A stretch of DNA of 64,000 nt from assembly GCA_016235155.1 (NCBI GenBank), contig JACRLW010000025.1:1-64000 (forward strand), written 5' to 3'. Shown here piece by piece: positions 1-9,436 of the stretch; the stretch's first letter is position 1; each line of letters starts with the position of its first letter. Origin of the DNA: Planctomycetota bacterium. Its GTDB lineage: Bacteria; Planctomycetota; UBA1135; UBA2386. Below the pieces are notes generated by a model. The model was not told the DNA's origin and ran no database searches. It saw only the letters and a program-made list of their open reading frames with translations. The position numbers and the translations under genes were made by a program.

Positions 1-1
1 C

Positions 2-322
2 CCGCTCAACGACCGGATCGAGACGCTCGCCCTCAAGAAGGTGCTCGGCGAGCACGCGCGGAACGTCCCGGTGTCCTCGACGAAGTCGATGACCGGTCAC
101 CTCCTCGGAGCCTCGGGAGCGATCGAGTTGGTGTTCACCGCGCTCGCGGTGCTGCGCGGGGCCGTGCCGCCGACCATCAACTACGAGACCCCCGACCCCG
201 ACTGCGACCTCGACTACGTGCCGAATGTCGCGCGCGAGGTCACGATCGATGTTGGGGTGAGCAACTCGCTGGGTTTCGGCGGGCACAACACGGCCCTCGC
301 GGTCGCGCGATTCCGCGGCTGA
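2..322 (+). CDS. fabF: beta-ketoacyl-ACP synthase II, C-terminal part (runs off window start)
   Basis: Frame open from base 2; [18 protein letters not shown] and NSLGFGGHN are KAS II C-terminal motifs (active-site His, GFGGHN). Confidence 0.9.
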   Translation, partial: PLNDRIETLALKKVLGEHARNVPVSSTKSMTGHLLGASGAIELVFTALAVLRGAVPPTINYETPDPDCDLDYVPNVAREVTIDVGVSNSLGFGGHNTALAVARFRG

Positions 323-464
323 GCCGCGTGGCGCACGCCGATGCGGCGGGACTTTCCCTCCGCGTCCCTGGTCGATCAGGGGGGCACGGCTATCATCCCC
401 GCGCGCCGCGCGACAACGCGCCGTGCCCGATCCAACCCCTCTGGCCCTCTCCTCAGGCAACGCC

Positions 465-821
465 GTGAAGAAGAAGTTCCGAGACCTGCTCCATCGCTTC
501 AAGGTGGAGTCGTTCAAGACCTCGCACAACCATGAAACCGACGAGGAACTCGGCCGAGAGATCAAGCGGTTCACCGAACACGCCCTGAACGACGCGTTCC
601 ACTTCCACTTCCAGAAGGACCCGAGCCCGGAGCGCCTCGAGACCTTCACGATGATCAAGAACTACACGCTCCAGTCTCTGATGCCTCCGGTCATCGAGAA
701 GATCATGCAGCGCGTGGTGACGGTCGAGCGCCAGCACCGCCTGATGGTGAAGATGCTCGACGAGTTGCTGGAGATCCTCTCGCACGAGGAGCATCCGACC
801 GGCGCGCGCGACGCCGTCTGA
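465..821 (+). CDS. conserved hypothetical small protein (alternative GTG start at 423)
   Basis: ORF 423..821; in-frame GTG at 465 gives MKKKFRDLLHRFKVESF...; hydrophilic helical protein between fabF and ddl. Confidence 0.6.
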   Translation: MKKKFRDLLHRFKVESFKTSHNHETDEELGREIKRFTEHALNDAFHFHFQKDPSPERLETFTMIKNYTLQSLMPPVIEKIMQRVVTVERQHRLMVKMLDELLEILSHEEHPTGARDAV

Positions 822-857
822 GCGGACGAGGTCCGGCGCGTTCGCGCGGGGTAATCG

Positions 858-1919
858 ATGCTCGATGTCGCCGTACTCGGCGGCGGACGTTCGGCCGAGC
901 ACGACGTCTCGCTGCGTTCTTGCGCCGCAGTCCTGCGGGCGATCGACCGGACGCGCTGGCGCCCATGGCCGGTCTTCCTCGCACGTGATGGTGCCTGGCA
1001 CGCCGCGCCGACGCCGCTCGGTCCGGGTGCACCGCCACCCGCCCTCGCCGCATCGCTGGGCGCGCCCCGTCGACCCGGCGCGGCGCTCGCCGCGCTCGTC
1101 GATGCCGGCGTCCGCGTCGTCTTCCCCGCACTCCACGGTCGCGCGGGAGAGGACGGCACCCTGCAGGGGATGCTCGAGTTGCACGACCTCGCCTTCGTCG
1201 GATCGGGAACCGCGGCGTCGGCGGTCGGAATGGACAAGCTCCGCACACGCGAGTGCCTGACGGCTCACGGCGTGCCGATGGCCGCTTCGGTCCACGGACC
1301 CTTGGATGGCGCCGACTCCGCTCGCGAAGTCGAGCGGATCGAGCGCACGATCGGATTGCCGTGCTTCCTCAAGACCGACCTCTCCGGCTCGAGCTTCGGC
1401 GTCGTGCGCTGCGAAGACGCCGCGGCCGTGCGCGCGTTCTTCGCGAAGGAACGCGGGCGACGCTATGTCGCCGAGCGACCGCTGCGGGGCGAGGAGATCA
1501 GCGTCCCGGTGCTCGGCAACAGCGGTGAACCCCTGGAGCCGCTGCCCCCGGTCGGCATCTATCCGCGCGTCGCGGAGTGGTTCACTCCCGACGCCAAGTA
1601 CCAGGACGGCGGAGCCCAGGAGATCATCCCGCCGCGTGGACTCGACGCCCTCGGCGTCGGCGAGGTGCAGGCGCTGGCGGTGCGGTGCCACGAGGCGCTC
1701 GGTTGCGACGGCGTGTCGCGCACCGACATGATCGTCACCGTCGACGGCCCGCGCGTGCTCGAGGTCAACACGCTGCCGGGACTCACCGAAGCGAGCCTGT
1801 TGCCGAAGTGCGCCGCGGCGGCGGGGATCTCGTTCCAAGCCCTGCTCGATCGGTTGCTCGACGCCGCACTGAGGCGCTCGCGCCAGACCTCGCGGACGAC
1901 ACCGGATCGGAGTTCCTGA
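858..1919 (+). CDS. ddl: D-alanine--D-alanine ligase
   Basis: ATP-grasp ligase motifs: GGRSAEHDVSL, FPALHGRAGEDGTLQGMLEL, VNTLPGLTEASLLPK. Confidence 0.92.
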   Translation: MLDVAVLGGGRSAEHDVSLRSCAAVLRAIDRTRWRPWPVFLARDGAWHAAPTPLGPGAPPPALAASLGAPRRPGAALAALVDAGVRVVFPALHGRAGEDGTLQGMLELHDLAFVGSGTAASAVGMDKLRTRECLTAHGVPMAASVHGPLDGADSAREVERIERTIGLPCFLKTDLSGSSFGVVRCEDAAAVRAFFAKERGRRYVAERPLRGEEISVPVLGNSGEPLEPLPPVGIYPRVAEWFTPDAKYQDGGAQEIIPPRGLDALGVGEVQALAVRCHEALGCDGVSRTDMIVTVDGPRVLEVNTLPGLTEASLLPKCAAAAGISFQALLDRLLDAALRRSRQTSRTTPDRSS

Positions 1920-3496
1920 TGCCGGCGGAGAGCGGAGTTGCGGACTGGTTCGCGCTCCTCTTGGCGGAACCCCTGCTGTTCGAAGTCCCGTTGCTCGTGG
2001 CGATCGCGGTCGTACTCGTCGTTCGCGACCGGCGCAGCGTGCTGCGCGCGCGGCGGGCCACCGGCCACCCAGCCCTCGACGAGCGCCTGCTCGGAGTGGA
2101 AGCGTGGCTCGCGCGCGACGCCGCGACCGCGGTGCATCGCCTCGTCCGCGCGTGCGAGGGCGATCCACACGACGCGATCGCCAAGCGACTCCTCGCGGCC
2201 GCGCGCGAGCGACTCGCCGTGGCGGACTCGCCGGCGCACGCGATCGAGGATGCCGTCGCGCCGGCGTTCCCCGCGGACCGGCGATTCCTCGAAGAGCGAG
2301 CCGCCGTCGCGGCGTGGATCGCCCGCGTCCCGGAGTTGATGCGACGCATCGACGATCCGCGCCGCGTGCTCGACGCACTCGAGCTCAACCGCGCACATCT
2401 GGCCCGCGTCGTCGCGGCGGCGATCGACGGCGATGACGCGGCGCGAGCCGAACTCATCGAACTCGGCGGCGCATCCGCCGGCGAAGTCCTCCACCAGGTC
2501 GCGACGCTCGGCGCCGACGACGACCGCGGCGTTGCCCTGTGCGCGGCGTTGGGCGCGGACTTGTTCGCCGCACTGCTCGCGGAACTCGCGACCATGTGCG
2601 AGCGACGCAGCGAACGATCCCGCGAGTTCGCGGTCGTGCGCCGAGTCGCGGCGGCGCTTGGTGCTTCTGCGGATCCGGGCCTCGACTCCGCCGCACGAGG
2701 GATGCACGCCGCACTCCGCGAACTGGCCCTCGACGCCGCGATCGAGGGCGGCGACGCGACAGGTCTCGCACGTCGCGCGCACGCAGCGAGTCCGGGCGAG
2801 TTGCGGCGGGCGGTGGCGCGCGCGCGACCGGAGTTCCTCGCCCGGATCGTCGCGGCGCCGGACTGCGACTCGCTCGTGCTCGCGGCGATACTCGACGATC
2901 CTCGGCCGACGCTGTGGCGCGCACTCGTCGACGTGCAGGCCGCGGGTTCCGCATCCGCGCTGCTCTCGGCAGCCTTGCGGCGTGACACGACACTCGCGGT
3001 CCTCGCACCGCAACTCGCCGCGGAGCTCGACGCCGCGACGCCGTCGTCCGTTCTGGAACTCGTCGCGGCCGCCGGCAACGGCGCCGCCGATGCGCTGGCG
3101 TTGCGTGCGACGGATCCGTCGCTGAGGCCCGCCGATCGCGCGCCGTCGCTCGACCTGCTCGCGGCATGCGGTGCCGCGGCGGTGGGCGCTCTCGGGCGCA
3201 CCGTGGGGGATGCCCCGTCGCCGACCGATCGGTACGTCGTGGCCGCCTGGGTCGCGCTCGGCGCGGACGCCGTCTTGCCGCTGCGAGCGTTCCTCGACGG
3301 CGTACTGCGTATCGCCGAGTCGGCAAGGAGAGACCACCGGGGGCGACTCGCGATCGAAGCCTTGGCGGCGATCGGAACCAGCAGCGCGAAGCGGGTCCTC
3401 GACGCGCTGCGCCGGCAGGCGATCGCGCCCGAGCTCGCCGCGGCGGCAACCGACGCACTCGCCGCGCACGCGCGATCCAGGAGGACGCCGTCGTGA
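1919..3496 (+). CDS. hypothetical membrane-anchored alpha-helical (HEAT-repeat-like) protein
   Basis: ATG at 1919 overlaps the ddl stop (ATGA-type); N-terminal TM segment followed by Ala/Leu-rich helical repeats. Confidence 0.65.
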   Translation: MPAESGVADWFALLLAEPLLFEVPLLVAIAVVLVVRDRRSVLRARRATGHPALDERLLGVEAWLARDAATAVHRLVRACEGDPHDAIAKRLLAAARERLAVADSPAHAIEDAVAPAFPADRRFLEERAAVAAWIARVPELMRRIDDPRRVLDALELNRAHLARVVAAAIDGDDAARAELIELGGASAGEVLHQVATLGADDDRGVALCAALGADLFAALLAELATMCERRSERSREFAVVRRVAAALGASADPGLDSAARGMHAALRELALDAAIEGGDATGLARRAHAASPGELRRAVARARPEFLARIVAAPDCDSLVLAAILDDPRPTLWRALVDVQAAGSASALLSAALRRDTTLAVLAPQLAAELDAATPSSVLELVAAAGNGAADALALRATDPSLRPADRAPSLDLLAACGAAAVGALGRTVGDAPSPTDRYVVAAWVALGADAVLPLRAFLDGVLRIAESARRDHRGRLAIEALAAIGTSSAKRVLDALRRQAIAPELAAAATDALAAHARSRRTPS

Positions 3497-4677
3497 CGCC
3501 GCCGCGACCACGTTCGACGGCGAGAGCCGTGGGTGCTTTCCTGCTGCCGCGATCGCGGCGTGCGCGGCTCGCCGTCTACCTCATCCTCGCGCTGGTCGTC
3601 GTCGGGCTTCTCGCACCGCTGTTCGGTCTGCTCGGCCGGACCTTCGACGTCGCCGCGTGGCTCGTCGGACCGGTGCTCGGCACACCGTTCGGCCGGCTCG
3701 CCGTCGTGAACCTCGTGGTGCTCGCAGCGCTGCTTGCGTCGCGCACCCGCCTGCACGCGCACTTCGCAGCGCGGCGGCGCGACGAACTCGGGGCTGCGCA
3801 ACTCGAGCTCCTCGATCGGCTGGTGGACGAACCGTCGACCGCGCTTGCCGGCGCGCGACGCGTCCTCCGCGTGGCGAGACTGCCGCACGGCGCGGCGCCA
3901 TGGATCCGGACGCAGGCCGAGATCGCACTCGCGCGCGCTCACCTGGCCCACGGCGAGGCGGCGGCAGCGGCAGCCGTGTTGCGCACGCTCGATCTGGAGC
4001 GCACCCCGATCGAACTCCAGCGCAGCGCCGCGCAACTCGACGCGCGGCTCGCGGCGGACGACGGGGATACCGCACGCCTCGCGGCGGCGATCGAGCGCTT
4101 CCCTCACGACGCGGTGATCCTCCGGGAGCAGCGCCGCCTCGCGCACAAGAGCGGCGATCTGCTCGCGGTCTGCGCGGCGCAGGCCCGGGTCGTCGAGGCC
4201 GCCCATCCCGCGGAGCGGGTGACCGAACGCAGGCAACTCGCGGCCGACTGGGCCGATGCCGGCACACGTTCCCTCGCATCCGGCGAAGCCGGTCTCGTGC
4301 AGGCGACAGCGTGCGTCGCGCGTGCGCGCGATGCCGACCCATCGAGCCCCCCTGCCGCGGTCCTCGCCGGCGATCTCGCCGTGCGCGACGGACGCGACAC
4401 GCTCGCCATGCAGGAGTGGTCACGCGCCGGCACCGAGGATGCCTGGCGGCGCGTGATCGCCCGACTCGACGCCGCGAGCAGCCCGTTCACTCCGGCGGAA
4501 CTGGTCGACGCGGTCCGGCGCGATGCCGTGCTCGTCCTGATCGCGAGGGACGCCCTCTTGCGCGGCGATCCGGCTCTCGCCGAGCGGGCGGGTCGCGTGC
4601 TGCTGCGCCGCAGCGGCGGGTCGCCGGCGGCAAACGCCCTGCTCGAGTGCGTGGCGCGCGCGGCGCGTGAGCGCTAA
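3493..4677 (+). CDS. hypothetical membrane protein with TPR-like helical C-terminus
   Basis: GTG at 3493 overlaps the upstream stop; two N-terminal hydrophobic segments, then helical repeats. Confidence 0.6.
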   Translation: MTPPRPRSTARAVGAFLLPRSRRARLAVYLILALVVVGLLAPLFGLLGRTFDVAAWLVGPVLGTPFGRLAVVNLVVLAALLASRTRLHAHFAARRRDELGAAQLELLDRLVDEPSTALAGARRVLRVARLPHGAAPWIRTQAEIALARAHLAHGEAAAAAAVLRTLDLERTPIELQRSAAQLDARLAADDGDTARLAAAIERFPHDAVILREQRRLAHKSGDLLAVCAAQARVVEAAHPAERVTERRQLAADWADAGTRSLASGEAGLVQATACVARARDADPSSPPAAVLAGDLAVRDGRDTLAMQEWSRAGTEDAWRRVIARLDAASSPFTPAELVDAVRRDAVLVLIARDALLRGDPALAERAGRVLLRRSGGSPAANALLECVARAARER

Positions 4678-4690
4678 CCTCCCCGCCCGC

Positions 4691-4773
<83 letters not shown>

Positions 4774-4792
4774 TCGCGGCCCGCGCCGCAAC

Positions 4793-5608
4793 TCAACGCG
4801 GCGGAGGCACGAGTTCGTCGCGGAGGCGTGCGGTGGCGAGGCACGTGTTCGGATTGACGTCGAGGCGCCAGTACCCCACGGGCAGGCTCGGCGTGACCTT
4901 CTCGCCGAGACGCTCCCGTTCCGCGCGCGCGATGATCTCGCGTCGCTCCTCGTAGCTCAGCCGGTTGAAGGCCGCGGCCCGTTCGCGCCTCAGTTCGTTC
5001 TCCAGCGAGAGCACCGCTTCGTACGGAACGCGGAGCTCTGGCTGCGTGAGGTCGATCGGCACGAAGACGTCGATGCGCGCGCCGTCGGGCGTCGTCTCGT
5101 TGGTCGTCATCGCGTAGTACGACCAGCTTTCCGGCAGCTTCGGGTGCGAGTTGGCGCGCACGGTCCAGTAGTGGCCGTCGGCGAGCAGGCCGGCCGCGAC
5201 CAGTGCCTTCTGACCGTTGAGCAGATCGGACGCCTGGAGCCTCGCGCTCGCGACATCCTCCACGTGCGCCGACTCGGCTGCCGCGATCTGCTGCGCGCCG
5301 GAGTTGCGGAGCATGCTCACCAGGCCCTGGGCGGTCCTCTCGGGCAGCGGGCCGAAGGTCTCGAGGACGCCGACGTCGATCACGTCCGGCGCAGGTGCTC
5401 CGGTCTTCGTCTCGATCGCCGTGCGTTCCGCGTCGCACGGGATGCGGCGGTAGCGGACCGCCGCTCCCCGCTCGAGGGCGGGCGACCAGGTCGAGACCTC
5501 CGCGAGCGTCGTCGCGGGGACGGCGGGCGACTCCCCGGCGTCGCCGGCGAGGTGGACGGCGACCAAGATGCCGACGAGTCCGAGGACGATCAGATGGGCG
5601 CGGTTCAT
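4793..5608 (-). CDS. hypothetical secreted/anchored protein
   Basis: N-terminal hydrophobic signal (MNRAHLIVLGLVGILVAVHLAG); no family recognised. Confidence 0.65.
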   Translation of the reverse strand: MNRAHLIVLGLVGILVAVHLAGDAGESPAVPATTLAEVSTWSPALERGAAVRYRRIPCDAERTAIETKTGAPAPDVIDVGVLETFGPLPERTAQGLVSMLRNSGAQQIAAAESAHVEDVASARLQASDLLNGQKALVAAGLLADGHYWTVRANSHPKLPESWSYYAMTTNETTPDGARIDVFVPIDLTQPELRVPYEAVLSLENELRRERAAAFNRLSYEERREIIARAERERLGEKVTPSLPVGYWRLDVNPNTCLATARLRDELVPPPR

Positions 5609-5760
5609 GGCGATTCGGTTCCTTCTCACCTGGATGCGAACGAACGCACCGAGGCTGCAAGTCCCCGGTGGTCCACCGGAAGCAAGGGTACGACATCGCG
5701 CGGAACCTGGTCCGCGCGTCGAGGGCCAAGGGGCCGGCCAAGCGTCGCGCAACGAGACGC

Positions 5761-6360
5761 TCAGTGGAGCGGCGGCGGACCTTCGCAGCCGACGCAGACT
5801 TCGCGAAGGATGAACTTGCGCGAGAAGTTCAGGCCCTGAGCGTCGCCGCAGTTCACGGCGATCTGCGAGGTCGTCGAGTCACCTTCGCGCGCGGTGCCAT
5901 CGCCGCCGTTCTCAGACTTCTTGCGGCACGGGACCTTGGTCTTGCCGACGTGTCGAACGTCGCACACCGGGCTCACGAGCGACAGCTCACCGACGCGCTT
6001 GGGGCCGGTGTCCGACTCCGATTGGTAGTCGACGTAGGCGTTCGTCGCGCACGGCGGCGCCGGGATGATGGGCGGGGTGAAGCCGACGGTGACCTTGAAG
6101 TCGCCGTCGCAAGGGCGCGGCGTGAAGATCAGTGCGCAATAGCCTTCGGCGCAGATGCCGACCTCGTTCGCGTCATCGGTGGTCCAGGACAAGGTCCAGG
6201 CACCGTTGCCCTCGGGCGCCTCGATCTCGAGCTTGGGCTCGCAGCGGCACTCGACGTAGACGTCGAATGCGATCGGCGGCGTGGGCCGCGGCGTCGCCGA
6301 GGCGAAGAGGAAGGGAAGGGTGAGAGCGGTCGTCAGCGAGAAGAGGGTTCGCATCCTCAA
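5761..6360 (-). CDS. hypothetical Cys-rich secreted protein
   Basis: Signal peptide (MRTLFSLTTALTLPFLFASA) and many Cys residues; start may be the internal Met at 6354. Confidence 0.55.
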   Translation of the reverse strand: MRMRTLFSLTTALTLPFLFASATPRPTPPIAFDVYVECRCEPKLEIEAPEGNGAWTLSWTTDDANEVGICAEGYCALIFTPRPCDGDFKVTVGFTPPIIPAPPCATNAYVDYQSESDTGPKRVGELSLVSPVCDVRHVGKTKVPCRKKSENGGDGTAREGDSTTSQIAVNCGDAQGLNFSRKFILREVCVGCEGPPPLH

Positions 6361-6541
6361 CGGCTACCACCCGTCTGCGACCGCGGACGACCGCGCCCGA
6401 TCCTCGTCTCAGTGCTGGACGAGGACGACGCCGAGGGACCGACCGCAGCGACGGGATCGCGCCGGCGCCCGCGCATGGCGGCGCGCGGCGAGCGGAGAGC
6501 AGTAGCGGGCACCACGACGCACCCGATGGTCGCGGAGCGTC

Positions 6542-7819
6542 ATGCACGACCGAACCCTCGCCACGCTGCGCGGTGATCGCGCCGACCCATGGCACGGCCT
6601 GCTGCGCGTCGGCGTCAACGCCGCGGCGCGCGTCGGTCTTGGGATCGGAGTCGCGAGGACCGCGGGCACGGAGTCGTTCGCGATCTGGGTGGCTTTGGTC
6701 ACCGTCGAGGTCCTGCTCTCGACCCTGCTGATGGCCGGCTGGTTGACGGCGCTCGGTTCGATCGCCCCGCGCCTGCCGGTGGCCGACGCGGAGAACCTGC
6801 TCGCGCACGGGTGCCGGCGCGGCCTCGTCCTCGCGACCGGGACGACGCTGGCGCTCGTCCTGGCGACGCCGCTGGCCACTCTCTGCGGCGTGCCGGTCGC
6901 GGTCCACCTCGCGTTCGTCGCGGCGACGGGTGCCTGGCTCGCCTCGCAAGTGCACGCGACGGTGCTCGTCGCCGCGTACCGCAGCGCGTCCGCGGTGCGA
7001 GCCCAGGCCCTCGCGTACCTGCCGCCGCTCGCCGGGATCGGGGCTTCGGCACTCACCGGAGCCGATCCCCTGGTTGCGGTGTTCCTCGCGAGTGCCGGGG
7101 GTCAACTCGGCGCGGCCCTGTGGATGCGGCGCGCGATCCCGCGCGCGACGACGCCGACCCTTCCGACTCGTGTCGCCGAGGAGGTGGCGGCCGTCGGTCG
7201 CGCCGCGCTCCTCGGCTCGGTCGCGAATTCGGTGTGCACGCGCGTGCAACCGTTCGCGCTCGCCTGGCTCGGCGGTCCGATCGCCGTGGCCTTGTTCGGG
7301 GCCGCGAACACGCTGGCGGGACCGCTGCGCGTCCTGGCGGGCGCCGCCGGCGACGTGCTGCGTCCGCGGCTCGCACGCCACCAAGGGCCGCTCGGCGACC
7401 CGGCGGTTGCGCGACGTCTGCTCGCCTTCTCTTTCGCCGCCGTCGCGGCGGGAGGCATCGCGCTCGTCGCGGGATGCGTGCTGTTCGGCGAAGGGATCGG
7501 GACGCGGATCTTCGGCGGGCGCTTCCTCGGCATCGGCGAGGTGATGCCGGCCGCGGCGATCTTCGTGACGATGGCCGCCGTCGTGCACGTGCTGGTCGTC
7601 GCCCTGCAGACCCGTTCGCTCGAGGGCACGCAGTTGGCGACACGGGCGCGGTCGATCGCTGCGGCGGCGACCCTCGTGCTCGTCGGGCCGAGTTGCGCTC
7701 TCGACGGCGCGCGAGGCGCCTTCGTCTCGATGATCGCCGGCGAGGTGACGTTCCTCTCGATCGTCGCACGTTCCCTGTGGCGTTCGGCCGACGGCGCGAT
7801 CGAGCCGGCCCGACCATGA
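6542..7819 (+). CDS. polysaccharide flippase-like multi-TM protein
   Basis: About 12 hydrophobic segments with a Wzx/MATE-like pattern. Confidence 0.65.
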   Translation: MHDRTLATLRGDRADPWHGLLRVGVNAAARVGLGIGVARTAGTESFAIWVALVTVEVLLSTLLMAGWLTALGSIAPRLPVADAENLLAHGCRRGLVLATGTTLALVLATPLATLCGVPVAVHLAFVAATGAWLASQVHATVLVAAYRSASAVRAQALAYLPPLAGIGASALTGADPLVAVFLASAGGQLGAALWMRRAIPRATTPTLPTRVAEEVAAVGRAALLGSVANSVCTRVQPFALAWLGGPIAVALFGAANTLAGPLRVLAGAAGDVLRPRLARHQGPLGDPAVARRLLAFSFAAVAAGGIALVAGCVLFGEGIGTRIFGGRFLGIGEVMPAAAIFVTMAAVVHVLVVALQTRSLEGTQLATRARSIAAAATLVLVGPSCALDGARGAFVSMIAGEVTFLSIVARSLWRSADGAIEPARP

Positions 7820-8439
7820 CCGCGACCTTTGGTGCTCTCTGGCGCGTCACGCCGCGAGTCTGGCCGTCGCCGCCAGGCCGGCTGCACGATCCCGGCGGGG
7901 ACGTGCACGTGTTCCGCGCCGACCTCGACGACCCACGGCGGAACGTCGACCTCTATCGCCTGATGCTCGCCGACGCCGAACTGCGCCGCGTCGACGACGT
8001 CGGGCACCCGCACACGCGACGTCGCCTCTCGATCGCGTTCGGCCTGGCACGCATCACGCACGCGGCGCACGTGCTCGCACCCGGCGAGGCGGCGCTCGAC
8101 GTCGTCAGCGCGCGGCTCGGATCCGTCGCGGTGTTCGCGGCTTCGCGGGGACCACGGGTCGGAATGGCGCTGGTGCCGGCGGCCGCGGGAACGCGCGGCG
8201 TCGCCCTCGCCGCTCTCGAGGCGATCGGGCACGCAAAGGGTCGCGCCACTGACCCGGACGCGGTCGACACGGCGGGCGTGGGGCAGACCCTGGCGCGCGG
8301 ACGGGCCGCGCTCCTCCGCGTCGAGGTCGGCGGCAGCGCGTGGAACGTGCAGGTCCTCGGCCTCGCGCCCGACGTCTGCCTCGTGATCGCCGGGCCCGGA
8401 CCACTCCGCACGCTGCGCTGCTGGGCGCTCGGAGCGTAG
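7816..8439 (+). CDS. possible degenerate 4'-phosphopantetheinyl transferase-like protein
   Basis: ATG overlaps the flippase stop; Sfp-like layout (VHVFRADLDD...RRLSIAFGLAR...GSVAVFAASRGPRVGMAL), but the metal-binding GVDxE motif reads GMALV. Confidence 0.45.
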   Translation: MTATFGALWRVTPRVWPSPPGRLHDPGGDVHVFRADLDDPRRNVDLYRLMLADAELRRVDDVGHPHTRRRLSIAFGLARITHAAHVLAPGEAALDVVSARLGSVAVFAASRGPRVGMALVPAAAGTRGVALAALEAIGHAKGRATDPDAVDTAGVGQTLARGRAALLRVEVGGSAWNVQVLGLAPDVCLVIAGPGPLRTLRCWALGA

Positions 8440-8448
8440 CGGCCGTCG

Positions 8449-8796
8449 TCAGCCTTCTGGTACGAGCGCGACGACGCCGTCACGCTCGACGACGCGGCCG
8501 GCACTGCGCGCACGTTCGAGTACCTGGGCCGAGAGCAAGAGCGATGCGGCGGTCCGCTCGGCGAACCAATTCAGCAGGTCCTCGCGCGTCGTCGCCCCGC
8601 CGAGTCCGGCGAGGACCGCGACCAACGCATCGATGTCCGCCGACTCGCCCCCGCGCGAGAGCGCGTCGAACTCCTCACCAGCGCCGCCGCAGCACGGTTC
8701 GAAGTTGGAACCGCAGATGCTGCACTGCTCGTGACCGTGCACGCGCACGGTGGTGCTCAGCCGGTGGCACGCGGAGCAGCGGACGCGGCGCGCCAT
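8449..8796 (-). CDS. small Cys-rich (zinc-ribbon-like) protein
   Basis: CSAC...CSIC...CC at the N-terminus, then a helical domain; 8 bp downstream of the Nfu gene on the same strand. Confidence 0.6.
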   Translation of the reverse strand: MARRVRCSACHRLSTTVRVHGHEQCSICGSNFEPCCGGAGEEFDALSRGGESADIDALVAVLAGLGGATTREDLLNWFAERTAASLLLSAQVLERARSAGRVVERDGVVALVPEG

Positions 8797-8804
8797 CGCC
8801 CGGC

Positions 8805-9377
8805 TCACGCCGAGACGACGGCGAGCTCCTCGTCGACTTCTGCCTGGAGGAGATTCTGGATCGCCATCAGCGTCCCGCCGATCGAACTCGGACACGACCC
8901 GCAGGCGCCCTGATAGCGGATGAGCAGCGTCTTGCCGTCGAGACCGAGCACTTCGAGTCCGCCGCCGTCGCCCGCGAGCGCCGGACGGATGCGGTCGTCG
9001 AGCACCGCGTTGATCCGATCCAGCAGCGCCTGCTCGCCGGGGGACAGCGAAACCGTCGTCGGAACGGCTGCGGACACGCCGGGCGCCGCTTGGGCCGCCG
9101 CGTTGCCGTAGGGCGACTCGAAGTCCTCGAGAGCGCGGGTCGTCGCTTCGTGGACGGCGCGCCAGTCGGCGCTCGGCTTCATGCTCACGGTGACGAATCG
9201 ATCGCAGAAGAACAACGTGTCGACACCGTCGATCGCGAACAGCTGCTCGGCGATCGAGAACCCCTTCGCGTCGCTGGACCTGGTGACGCTCTTCGTGCCG
9301 GGCCACAAGAGGGCGTCGACGACGAACTTGAAGGCGTTGGGATTCGGCGTGGGCTGGATGCTGAGGACTGAGACCAT
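8805..9377 (-). CDS. NifU/Nfu-type Fe-S scaffold protein
   Basis: Nfu_N-like QPTPNPNAFKF and NifU C-terminal GDGGGLEVLGLDG...GACGSCPSSIGGTLMAIQNLL. Confidence 0.9.
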   Translation of the reverse strand: MVSVLSIQPTPNPNAFKFVVDALLWPGTKSVTRSSDAKGFSIAEQLFAIDGVDTLFFCDRFVTVSMKPSADWRAVHEATTRALEDFESPYGNAAAQAAPGVSAAVPTTVSLSPGEQALLDRINAVLDDRIRPALAGDGGGLEVLGLDGKTLLIRYQGACGSCPSSIGGTLMAIQNLLQAEVDEELAVVSA

Positions 9378-9436
9378 GGCGGCGTGTGGCGAACCCGCTC
9401 GATTAGGGCTCGCGCGGCTCCTCGGCAAGCCGCGGA

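Noticed and set aside
341-535. 64-aa ORF overlapping the start of the 465..821 gene
   Set aside because: Low complexity and overlapped by a more plausible gene.
453-4236. Long minus-strand ORFs (641, 650, 817 aa) opposite ddl and its downstream genes
   Set aside because: Arg/Ser/Ala-rich low-complexity translations typical of shadow frames in high-GC DNA; the plus strand encodes recognisable proteins.
6401-6425. 8-bp inverted repeat TCCTCGTC...GACGAGGA in an intergenic region
   Set aside because: Single short dyad expected often in high-GC DNA; no further support for terminator or operator.
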